From positions 248,001 through 312,000 of the forward strand of contig CAVTLG010000014.1 of assembly GCA_963735495.1 (NCBI GenBank): 64,000 nucleotides of DNA. The letters are read 5' to 3'. Of the stretch, positions 51,443 to 59,073 are shown piece after piece. The notes beneath the pieces were generated by a model that worked only from the letters and a program-made list of their open reading frames with translations, did no database searches and was not told the origin of the DNA. This stretch comes from CAVTLG01 sp963735495 (GTDB lineage Bacteria; Chloroflexota; Ktedonobacteria; Ktedonobacterales; Ktedonobacteraceae). The position numbers and the translations under genes were made by a program. The number at the start of each line of letters is the position of its first letter. Within the stretch, counting starts at the first letter, position 1.

Positions 51443-53470
51443 TTGTTTTCCTGGGAGATCTATCTGATCGTTGCCATGGCGGCGCTGCTGCGTTTGTATG
51501 GCATTAATACGACTGAATTTGATCCTGACCAGGCAAATATCTTTCGTATGGCACACGATGCCCTCGTTCAGGGTCATCTCGTTGCTACGAGCAATATTGC
51601 TTCGATAGGCATCTATAATCCGCCCGCTACGATCTATTTATTGATGGTTGCGGCTCTTTTCAGCTCCAATCCTCTTTCAGGGGCGCTATTGAACGCCCTG
51701 CTGGCGATCCTGGCCGTGCTTGCGACCTATATCTTGCTCCGCCTGTCCTATGGTCGACTGGCGGCAACGATTGCTGCTGCCACCTACGCAACGGCGCGGG
51801 ACGTGGTGAACTATTCCCGTTTTATGTGGAATCAAAACTTCCTGCTGCTGTTTGTGGTCCTTTTTATAGCGGCGCTTTTCTGGGGCGTGGTTGCGCAGCG
51901 TAAAGGCTGGCTGGCACCCGCACTTGTGCTGTTGGGCTGGTGTGTCCAGTTGCACGGGACCGGTGCGTTGCTGGCTTTGCCACTGGCTGCTGCATTGCTG
52001 TTGGCACCCTGGAAGACGCTGCGTTGGCGCGATCTGCTGCTGGGTATTGTGGGCCTGTTCATTATATATGCGCCTTACCTGATATGGTGGCTCTATTCTG
52101 ATTTTCTGGATTTCCAGTATTTGCGTACGCATCATGTGACGCAGGCTACGGTCTTTAATAAAGAGCCATTGTTAATGTACCGTTATTTATGGAGTCCATA
52201 CGGCAACAATTTATCAAATAACCATTCGGTGATATATCCCTATATGTCGTTGTTCCAGTGGTTGGGTGGTAGCCTCACGGACCTCGTTGTGGCTGGTATT
52301 GTGTTCGTTCTCTTGTGGGCGCTCTGGTCACGTGGTGTATTGCGCGCATGGAGTGGTAGCTGGCAGAAGCCGTTGCACTCCCTCTGGAGCTATGGCAAGG
52401 CGTGGTGGCTGTCATTACGTGCATCGCCGACGCGTTGTGGATTGATCGTTCTGCTCGCCTGGCAACTGCCTGTGCTTTTACTCTTACACCGCAGCCTGAC
52501 GCTCTATAATCAGTATTTTATTGTCTACTTGCCTGGTCCGTTCATCTTCATCGGCCTCTTGCTCGCCAACGTGTCTGAGTGGTTTCGACGGCATGGAGGG
52601 TGGGGACAGGTCGCGCGTTTCCTGGCCTACTCTGTGAGTATTATCGTCGTCGTGGCGCTCTTTTTGACGACTGCGGCTTATGTCTTCGATTCTTCAAATG
52701 GCAATATCTCGGATGGAGGAACGTACCACCACCTCAACTCCTTGCAGGATGCTGTGCAGACTGCGGATCAACTCGCGCAGCAGCGGCATCTTAGCAGACT
52801 CTATATCAGTGCGGATGGCAATACGTTGCCCTCGTTGAGCTACCTGGCGCAATCGACGCGCACGCCTGCCACTGTTTTCAATACGTCATGTTTTATGTTG
52901 CCGGCGGCCTCGGATGGTCCAGCGGTATGGCTTGTACCACCGTATAATAGCGCGACAGACACTTTCGCGACGCAATTTGCCCATGCGACACTGGTTGATA
53001 CGACGCCGCAACTGGGTGGTACGACCTCCTCCTATCATATCTATATCGTTGATCCGCTGGCTGCTGTCTCTGGAACGCCACAGGTGCTATCGCAAGATTT
53101 GAACTTTGTTGGTGCGCAGTCTTTTACTGCCCAGGGGACATCCTGGCTAGCAACGCGTTGGAGCTTTCAGCGCTCAGAGCAGCCGAGCTATAGCACGACG
53201 TATAATTATCAGTTGACGAGTGCTGCGGCGCATGGCGCGTCTATTACCTGTAGCGCTACGGCAACGCGTGTTGGGGATCAGCTCGTCGTCCCGTTTCAGA
53301 AAACGTCAGCGCCGCTCGCGGTCAGCGTTACCGCTTATGCCAGCAGGCCATTTGTGATTGCACCTAGATTGTTACGTCCACTCGGGATTCGTTTTGATAC
53401 ATTTATGAACGTCGATGATAAGCATCTAGTGCTCCTGACGTCGCAGGGCAAAGATCGTGTCACCGTGTGA
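51443..53470 (+). CDS. GT39-like membrane glycosyltransferase, paralogue 3 (675 aa from TTG; longer N-terminus likely)
   Basis: Third tandem copy: LRLYGINTTEFDPDQANIF, SRFMWNQNFLLLFVVLFIAALFW, ~10 helices and a soluble C-terminal domain. The first standard start is the TTG at 51443 (WLFSWEIY region), which would remove the N-terminal tail seen in both sisters. The frame is open upstream, and codons from 51359 read (ATA)-NLTAQKESVSQ..., aligning with MSLTMQKNSAP and MGLTLTKKNV of the sisters. So the ancestral start is an ATA at 51359, 5 bp after the previous stop, with AGGAGAG upstream. Either AUA is used, with translational coupling, or initiation moved to the TTG. Confidence 0.8.
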   Translation: MFSWEIYLIVAMAALLRLYGINTTEFDPDQANIFRMAHDALVQGHLVATSNIASIGIYNPPATIYLLMVAALFSSNPLSGALLNALLAILAVLATYILLRLSYGRLAATIAAATYATARDVVNYSRFMWNQNFLLLFVVLFIAALFWGVVAQRKGWLAPALVLLGWCVQLHGTGALLALPLAAALLLAPWKTLRWRDLLLGIVGLFIIYAPYLIWWLYSDFLDFQYLRTHHVTQATVFNKEPLLMYRYLWSPYGNNLSNNHSVIYPYMSLFQWLGGSLTDLVVAGIVFVLLWALWSRGVLRAWSGSWQKPLHSLWSYGKAWWLSLRASPTRCGLIVLLAWQLPVLLLLHRSLTLYNQYFIVYLPGPFIFIGLLLANVSEWFRRHGGWGQVARFLAYSVSIIVVVALFLTTAAYVFDSSNGNISDGGTYHHLNSLQDAVQTADQLAQQRHLSRLYISADGNTLPSLSYLAQSTRTPATVFNTSCFMLPAASDGPAVWLVPPYNSATDTFATQFAHATLVDTTPQLGGTTSSYHIYIVDPLAAVSGTPQVLSQDLNFVGAQSFTAQGTSWLATRWSFQRSEQPSYSTTYNYQLTSAAAHGASITCSATATRVGDQLVVPFQKTSAPLAVSVTAYASRPFVIAPRLLRPLGIRFDTFMNVDDKHLVLLTSQGKDRVTV

Positions 53471-53633
53471 CGCTCGCGCCGCGTAAACGCAGACGGATTG
53501 CTCGGCAACGTCATCGATGGCAACTTTTGAGGAGCGTGCAACTGTGGTTAGATCCCTAGCGTAAGTAATAGTAGACGACGTAAGATATGTTTAGTATTAT
53601 TGTAACTACTCAGGTGAGGGAACCATGGAAGCC

Positions 53634-53725
53634 CGCGTAGGGGCCGAGCGAAGATCTTTTTGATGGCGGATCTTCCAGCACATGGAAACAGGCAAAAAAG
53701 ATCTTTGCGTCCCTCGCGGCGGCCC
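53634..53725. repeat. Dispersed hairpin element C, copy 2, in the 406-bp gap 53471-53876
   Basis: Begins CGCGTAGGGGCCGAGCGAAG and ends GCGTCCCTCGCGGCGGCCC, the reverse complement of the element at 41563-41650. Inner arms AAGATCTTTTT and AAAAAAGATCTT could form a hairpin. A further TCCCTACGCGA end lies at about 53816, and the gap holds no gene. Confidence 0.75.
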
Positions 53726-53876
53726 ACCTGGACAACCGCGTCCTTATTCCGCCTGGCAACGCAGCTCGCGCTGCTACTGCTCCGCAGTCAGCTAGGCGGA
53801 TCAGCAAGGGATGGTCCCTACGCGATCCCCCCTCTGCTAGCCGACTAGTTGTTACGTATTATCTAAGAAGGCTGTT

Positions 53877-54317
53877 GTGAGTAAATATACACGTAAGCGA
53901 GCATTGTTTCCAGCATGGCAGATGCCTGCCGATCCGGTCAAGGCCGTATGGTGGTTTATGCACTGGCTGTTGCAGGTCCTTGTGCGTTTCTTCTGGCTAC
54001 CTATGCTCGCCATGGCTGGCTTTGAAACCTATCTGAGCTGGCATGTGAGCGGCGTCTTTAACGGATTGGTGAGCGGAGTGATTACGCTGCTTGTGGGTGC
54101 GGCTGTCTGGGGCATACTCTGGGCGGTCCTCGTTTTTGTCAACATCAGTACGCGCATCTCGCGAGTTATGGCTGATGTCAACCAGTTCCAGTTGCGCCAG
54201 GATACTTTTTTCCCGCGTACCTCTGCGCCGTTTGTTGATCGTGACGCCGAAAAGAACGTTGTTGAGGGTACGGTGACGAATCTCGAAGAGGAACGCCAGA
54301 AGCGACGCCGTGAGTGA
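53877..54317 (+). CDS. Small membrane protein of unknown function (146 aa)
   Basis: Not recognised. GTG start at 53877 with AAGAAGG five bases upstream. A basic N-terminus (MSKYTRKRALFPAW) is followed by an aromatic-rich amphipathic segment (VWWFMHWLLQVLVRFFWLPML, ~24-44) and a long hydrophobic region with two helices (~45-90, with GVITLLVGAAVWGILWAVLVFV). The C-terminal ~55 residues are polar and charged, ending EEERQKRRRE. It probably sits in the membrane with a cytoplasmic tail. It is convergent with manA. Confidence 0.72.
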   Translation: MSKYTRKRALFPAWQMPADPVKAVWWFMHWLLQVLVRFFWLPMLAMAGFETYLSWHVSGVFNGLVSGVITLLVGAAVWGILWAVLVFVNISTRISRVMADVNQFQLRQDTFFPRTSAPFVDRDAEKNVVEGTVTNLEEERQKRRRE

Positions 54318-54331
54318 GAGAGAGTGCAACC

Positions 54332-55381
54332 TTACAAAGAAGCACTCTCAGGGTTGGCCTGTTGCCACAAATGCCATGCCTCATCCGTTTGTGTCGGTAC
54401 ATAAGAGCACAAAAGCGCGCCCTCACCGGCAATACGATAGTCTCCCAGCGCAGCCGGAAGCACCATCGTTTCTCCACGTGCTAGCTGCTCACATCGCTCC
54501 AGCGCGTCTCCGTAAGCAATCTGTGCCTGAGCCCCTAGTGAAGTGAGGATGATGCAGCTCCCACGCGTTGATCCATACACGCTCGCTGGCTGTTTGAACG
54601 TGAGCTCACGCGTCAGAAAATAGCGGCAAGCTACCAGACAGCGATCTGTATAGTCAGCGCTATCCGTCAGAGTCACAGGCGTGGTCTTGATGCCGGGTGA
54701 CACGTTATACTGTGCAACATCTAGAGAGCGCTCGATATGCAACTCGCGTGGCTGACCCGTTGCTGTCAGTCGTCCGTAATCGTACATGCGATACGTCACA
54801 TCTGAGTACTCTTGCAATTCGTAGAGCAAGACGTTGCTGCCAATGGCGTGGACAGTGCCAGCGGGCACAAAAATAACATCTCCGGCCTGGACCGGCTCTA
54901 CGTGTAAAAGCTGGTCCAGCGTGGTATTTTGAATAGCCTGCTGGACCTCAGTGCGGTTTGTGGTACTCTTGAAGCCGTGCACAATCGTGGCCTGTGGTTC
55001 GGCGGCGAGGATATACCAGAACTCGGTTTTGCCCAATTTGCCGTCTTCATGCTCGGCTGCGTAGGCATCATTGGGATGCACCTGCACGGAGAGTTGTGCA
55101 TGGGCGTCAATAAATTTGGCTAATAAAGGAAAACGCTGCCCAAAGATGGTGATAGCTTGCGCTCCTAACAGAAGATCGTCCAGTACTTCGACTAGGCTAC
55201 CCAGACTTTGGCCTGCGTACGGTCCATTCTGAATGACGGTGCTCACCTCTGTCTCCCATGCCTCACCGATGGCGACCGCGCTGCTGGGAAACACCTTCCA
55301 GGCATCGTGTGCTAAGCGACGTCCTCCCCAGATCGTTTCATGCAACGATGCTTGTAGACGGATAGGATAAAGATACGACAA
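54332..55381 (-). CDS. manA: Mannose-6-phosphate isomerase, class I
   Basis: A 349-residue zinc cupin enzyme interconverting mannose-6-phosphate and fructose-6-phosphate, feeding GDP-mannose and glycan synthesis. Zinc-site motifs are QVHPNDAYA (His and Gln, ~100), GKTEFWYIL (Glu, ~117), and PAGTVHAIG (His, ~175). The Arg-containing YRMYDYGR block (~195-205) follows. Start TTG 55381 (MSYLYPIRL) is supported by AGGAG seven bases upstream. The thioredoxin-like gene ends 42 bp upstream on the same strand. A mannose supply next to glycosyltransferases may be meaningful, but this is only proximity. Confidence 0.93.
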   Translation of the reverse strand: MSYLYPIRLQASLHETIWGGRRLAHDAWKVFPSSAVAIGEAWETEVSTVIQNGPYAGQSLGSLVEVLDDLLLGAQAITIFGQRFPLLAKFIDAHAQLSVQVHPNDAYAAEHEDGKLGKTEFWYILAAEPQATIVHGFKSTTNRTEVQQAIQNTTLDQLLHVEPVQAGDVIFVPAGTVHAIGSNVLLYELQEYSDVTYRMYDYGRLTATGQPRELHIERSLDVAQYNVSPGIKTTPVTLTDSADYTDRCLVACRYFLTRELTFKQPASVYGSTRGSCIILTSLGAQAQIAYGDALERCEQLARGETMVLPAALGDYRIAGEGALLCSYVPTQTDEAWHLWQQANPESASL

Positions 55382-55423
55382 GATTTACTCCTAAAAATAA
55401 CAACGGTTGTTTTTTTGTGCTCT

Positions 55424-55762
55424 TTATTGGTCGGCCAGCAAAACACCTTCGACCTGGCGGCGCAATCTGTTGCGCATCACGATGCCGTTGATGCGATAGA
55501 TTTCGTTGCCACCTCTGAAGAAGATAAGCGTGGGGATACCGGCGACGTTCCATTGGCGGGTCATTTCGGTGTGGCCTGTGATATTTAACCTGGCAAACGT
55601 TGCGCGCTCTTGATATTCTTTGCTGACCGCCTCAAATTCGGGGTCCTGGATTTTGCAAGCGCTACTCTGGTCCGCAGCAAAGTTAACGATTACGAGCTGT
55701 GGGGCTTGTAATACCTTTTCAGCAAAATCTTCGGCTGTTACAGTAATGTAGTTGTCTGCCAT
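55424..55762 (-). CDS. Thioredoxin-like protein without the nucleophilic cysteine
   Basis: A 112-residue thioredoxin fold: first strand LVIVNFAA, active-site position DQSSACKI (residues ~30-37), RLNITGHTEMTRQWNV, the conserved cis-Pro in GIPTLIFF, and FRGGNEIYRINGIV. In ordinary thioredoxin the active site is WCGPCK. Here Trp is Gln and the first Cys is Ser (SSAC), so only the resolving Cys is left. It therefore cannot do normal dithiol exchange and may be a chaperone-like or monothiol protein (inference). Length is normal and no signal peptide is present. It is upstream of manA on the same strand. Confidence 0.85.
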   Translation of the reverse strand: MADNYITVTAEDFAEKVLQAPQLVIVNFAADQSSACKIQDPEFEAVSKEYQERATFARLNITGHTEMTRQWNVAGIPTLIFFRGGNEIYRINGIVMRNRLRRQVEGVLLADQ

Positions 55763-55864
55763 ACAATCCTCTTAGTAGCAATTAAAAATTTGTCCCTGTG
55801 CTTTTCAAGGTATCACTAAGCCAATGTCTCTGTCAAGAAAAACGTAACGTACAAAGGCTACACA

Positions 55865-57577
55865 CTATTGTGAGTTTACGGCTAACAGCGCTTCTGCGTC
55901 CTCAATTACGTAGCGATAGCCCTGCTCGGTCAGAAACAACTGGCGGTTAGCTGAGAACTCTTGATCGCGTGTATCGCGTGTAACAATCGAGTAGAAGTAG
56001 GCCATGCCACCATCGCTTTTGGGGCGCAGGATGCGTCCGAGGCGTTGTGCCTCTTCCTGTCGTGAGCCAAATGTGCCTGACACCTGGATGGCGACATTGG
56101 CGTCTGGCAGATCAATGGCGAAATTTGCGACTTTACTCACGACCAGCCGTTTGATCTCGCCACGTCTGAACTGTTCGTAGAGTTTTTCGCGTTGCACGGT
56201 CGAAGTGCGCCCGGTCAAGAGTGGGGCGTGCAAGGTATCCGCCAGATCTTTGAGCTGATCGATATACTGACCGATAATCAGCACCTGGTCATTGCTGTGG
56301 CGTTCGGCGAGGTAGCGCGTGACCGTCAATTTTTCGGGATTTTCGGCGGCAATGCGATATTTATCGCGCGTCTCGGACGTGGCATAATTCAACTGCTCGT
56401 CTTCGTTGAGGCTGACACGAATCTCGTGGCATTCTGCGGTGGCGATCCAGCCCTGTCGCTCCAGTTCTCGCCAGGGGACATCATACTTCTTGGGTCCGAT
56501 CAGGCTAAAAACATCGGCCTCGCGTCCATCCTCACGGACCAGCGTCGCCGTCAAGCCCAGTCGTCTGCGCGCCTGGATCTCTGCTGTGACGCGGAAGACG
56601 GGTGCTGGCAGTAGATGCACTTCATCATAAATGATCAGTCCCCAGTCATAGCTGGTGAAGAGCGAGAAGTGTGGATAATACTCCTGATCTGCGGCCCCAT
56701 TCTGCCCAGCAATGGTGCGCCGATAGGTTAAGATCTGGTAGGTGCTGACGGTAATCGGAGCAATATCTTTGCGCTCGCCAGTATATTCTCCCACCATTTC
56801 GGCTGGAATATCCGTTTTGTCGATAATCTCGCTGATCCATTGTCGGACGGCGACGGTGTTGGGCGTGAGGATCAGTGTCGCGCGTTGCACGTCGGCGATG
56901 GTTTTCAGGCCGACGATGGTTTTGCCTGCGCCGCATGGGAGCACAACGACGCCGCTACCACCGCTGGGTGCTCCGCCCGCGTAAAATGCCGCCGAGGCTG
57001 CTGACTGATAGTTACGTGGCTGAAACAGCTTGCCCTGTCGTGTTTCCGGGAGCAGGAGTAGCGGCAATGGAGAGCCATCGGTATAGCCTGCCAGGTCCTC
57101 AGCTGGAAAGCCAATATGAATAAGCGCCTGTTTGATATGTCCACGCCGTGAGGCATCTACCTGGATTGTCTGTCTGTCTACTTGCTTGATGATATAGGGC
57201 TGTGTACGCTTATTATGCATGATTTCAGCGATGAGGGCGGGATCGACCGATGTGAGAAGCAGTGTGTCCCCCTCGCGTAGCAGTTTGACGCGCCCATAGC
57301 GGCTGATGTACTCGCGGATTTCCACGGTGATATTGCTGGGGATAGCATATTTGCTATAGAGTGTCAGTTGGTCCAGAATCGTCTGTGCGTCCATCCCTCC
57401 TGCGGCTGCGTTCCAGAGTGACAGGGGAGAGAGGCGGTAAGTATGAATATGTTCTGGTGATTTTTCTAGTTCTGCGAATTGCGCGAGTGCGTCGCGTGCC
57501 TCTGCATGCAATGGGTGGTCTACTTCGAGTAAAATAGTACGATCACTTTGCACGATAATAGGATTATTTGGATTCAT
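55865..57577 (-). CDS. XPB/ERCC3-type superfamily 2 DNA helicase
   Basis: A 570-residue helicase. The N-terminal ~190 residues include the damage-recognition-like domain of bacterial/archaeal XPB. Motif I VLPCGAGKTIVGLKT is near 215, motif Ia LILTPNTVAVRQW, motif II IIYDEVHLLPA and motif III LTATLVREDGRE; the RED triplet is typical of XPB. Motifs V-VI follow: VVSKVANFAIDLPDAN and EAQRLGRILRP. It unwinds DNA 3'-5', known from eukaryotic TFIIH and nucleotide excision repair; bacterial roles are less clear. The ATG at 57577 has GGAG eight bases upstream. It starts 3 bp after the upstream hydrolase stop, so they form an operon. Confidence 0.92.
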   Translation of the reverse strand: MNPNNPIIVQSDRTILLEVDHPLHAEARDALAQFAELEKSPEHIHTYRLSPLSLWNAAAGGMDAQTILDQLTLYSKYAIPSNITVEIREYISRYGRVKLLREGDTLLLTSVDPALIAEIMHNKRTQPYIIKQVDRQTIQVDASRRGHIKQALIHIGFPAEDLAGYTDGSPLPLLLLPETRQGKLFQPRNYQSAASAAFYAGGAPSGGSGVVVLPCGAGKTIVGLKTIADVQRATLILTPNTVAVRQWISEIIDKTDIPAEMVGEYTGERKDIAPITVSTYQILTYRRTIAGQNGAADQEYYPHFSLFTSYDWGLIIYDEVHLLPAPVFRVTAEIQARRRLGLTATLVREDGREADVFSLIGPKKYDVPWRELERQGWIATAECHEIRVSLNEDEQLNYATSETRDKYRIAAENPEKLTVTRYLAERHSNDQVLIIGQYIDQLKDLADTLHAPLLTGRTSTVQREKLYEQFRRGEIKRLVVSKVANFAIDLPDANVAIQVSGTFGSRQEEAQRLGRILRPKSDGGMAYFYSIVTRDTRDQEFSANRQLFLTEQGYRYVIEDAEALLAVNSQ

Positions 57578-57580
57578 TAT

Positions 57581-58252
57581 TTATACTCCGGGCATCTCTG
57601 CCCATGTCCTTATATATTTGAGGATGGTCGTGTTGACGGCTGCCTCATAGCCACGCATGAGGTGACGCGCCCCGACGATGACTTTAATGCCCTTGGGGCC
57701 TGGCTGCTGCTCAACAAAAGGTTCCAGTTTATAGAGTGGGCAGACCTCGTCAAATTCGCCGGTCACGAAGAGTTTCGGGCGTTCGAACTGTCGTGGCAGG
57801 CCGTTTGCTGCGCGGAACAGTGGCAGGCTGATGGCAACCACGGTGCGTATGCGCGCATCGAAAGGTGCGTACATCAGCGTGATATAGGCGCCAAATGCAT
57901 GGCCGATCACGCACACCTTCGCCGCATTCGCCGAGGGCTGGGCCAGGATTGCGTCAATGGCACCGGCCAGATCAAGTGGTTCCATGCGCCCATCCGTTTG
58001 TTGCCCTTGACTCTTGCCAACACCGCGAAAGTTGAAGCGAAGTGCTAAGAACCCGGCTTCGGCCAGACTTTTCGCCAGCGTCACGATGAGTGGGTCATTC
58101 ATATCACTACTTGCTGGTTGTGGGTGACAGAAGATGACCACCGGGTGCGGCCCCGCTTTCGTTGGGGTATGAACGACGCCTTCCAGGGCATAGGCCGGCT
58201 GCCCCTTGCTCTGAAAGGTAATGGATCGCTCAGCTTGTAATGATAATGTCAT
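57581..58252 (-). CDS. Alpha/beta-hydrolase-fold protein with Ala at the nucleophile position
   Basis: A 223-residue cytoplasmic alpha/beta hydrolase of the dienelactone-hydrolase/serine aminopeptidase-like group. Visible: the oxyanion-side CHPQP (~44-48), FNFRGVGKSQG (~75-85), a nucleophile elbow at CVIGHAFGAYIT (~110-121), the Asp in VTGEFDEVCPL, and the His in VGARHLMRG. The elbow should read GxSxG but is G-H-A-F-G; GCA is clear in the DNA. So the Ser nucleophile is absent and hydrolysis is unlikely. The start at 58252 (MTLSLQAERS) has AAGGGA upstream. It is translated just before the XPB helicase. Confidence 0.86.
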   Translation of the reverse strand: MTLSLQAERSITFQSKGQPAYALEGVVHTPTKAGPHPVVIFCHPQPASSDMNDPLIVTLAKSLAEAGFLALRFNFRGVGKSQGQQTDGRMEPLDLAGAIDAILAQPSANAAKVCVIGHAFGAYITLMYAPFDARIRTVVAISLPLFRAANGLPRQFERPKLFVTGEFDEVCPLYKLEPFVEQQPGPKGIKVIVGARHLMRGYEAAVNTTILKYIRTWAEMPGV

Positions 58253-58643
58253 TGTCTGTCCCTTAATTTCCCTACAATTACTTCTCGCCTCTCCATAGTA
58301 TCTCAGTCTCTGCCTGACGTCAACTTTCTTACATGAAAAAAATCTCATCATGCTAAGCTCACTACCAAAAAGTCAGCGCGCATAAATTTTCTTGTAATTT
58401 TTTACAAAGATCGCTGATTTGTACGACAAAACCTTTGCATGTGAGCCCGGGGATGTTATACTAACAATGACATACGTTATACCTATTTTTGTCAACGTGG
58501 TATAGTGTGTCAGATAGAGGACAGCTTATTCTTATTTTTGTGTATATTGCCTGACGTAATCTGAACTTCCTTGCTGGTTAGCCGTCCTCTTGCCTTAAGC
58601 GAGCGAGGTGCGCATCAGGAGGTGATTTTCTATCCTTTCTCAG
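58253..58643. other. First part of the 821-bp gap 58253-59073, no gene
   Basis: No gene is supported. AT-rich tracts and TGTTATACTA/GTTATACC-like -10 sequences occur near 58454-58490, so promoters for either direction may lie here, but none is convincing. Confidence 0.4.
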
Positions 58644-58699
58644 ATAGTGTTTGATTTCAGTTCGCTCCTGACAAAAAGTGTGCGCGTTCCAAACACTAT
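58644..58699. repeat. Small terminal-inverted-repeat element D, copy 1
   Basis: ATAGTGTTTG (58644-58653) and CAAACACTAT (58690-58699) are perfect 10-bp inverted ends of a 56-bp element with internal AAAAAGTGTGCGCGTTC. A degenerate copy lies at 61504-61552. The remainder of the gap to 59030 shows no gene. Confidence 0.75.
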
Positions 58700-59030
58700 T
58701 TCACTGCTTGTCTGATCAGGCCAGGTCTGCTTCCGGCGCAGGCAGGTAATTTTTCGATGCTATGGGTATGTTTCCACGTTGGGCGACGTTGTCTGGCGCT
58801 CACGATTGCGCAGCGCACATGGGTGGAGATGCGCTACTCTACGTTAGAGCGCGTTGGTATGTTCCTTGTTTATCAAATATGCGTGAATGCGGCAACGTCT
58901 GCATACTTCTCTCGTTTGTCGTACGAGTGTGCTTTTGGGGTAGGCATGGATGCATAATCGTTTGATTTCCAGTGTATCACTGACTCATCTTTTATGCAAT
59001 ATTTATGACACTGCATTTGGGCCTTAAAAG

Positions 59031-59045
59031 ATACACTCGGTGTAT
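59031..59045. promoter_or_regulatory. Palindrome upstream of the REC-GGDEF gene
   Basis: ATACAC-TCG-GTGTAT, perfect 6-bp arms, 28 bp before the ATG and overlapping the expected -10 region (TATATAGT). It may be an operator. Confidence 0.45.
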
Positions 59046-59073
59046 ATAGTGAAATGTAGAGGTAGGAGCACAT

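Noticed and set aside
54178..54477. 99-codon minus-strand frame across the manA 3' end
   Set aside because: It is a shifted-frame shadow of manA and the neighbouring membrane protein gene.
58757..58965. Two overlapping 66-67-codon frames upstream of the REC-GGDEF gene
   Set aside because: Cys/Arg-rich, no ribosome-binding site, and mutually overlapping; they look like chance.
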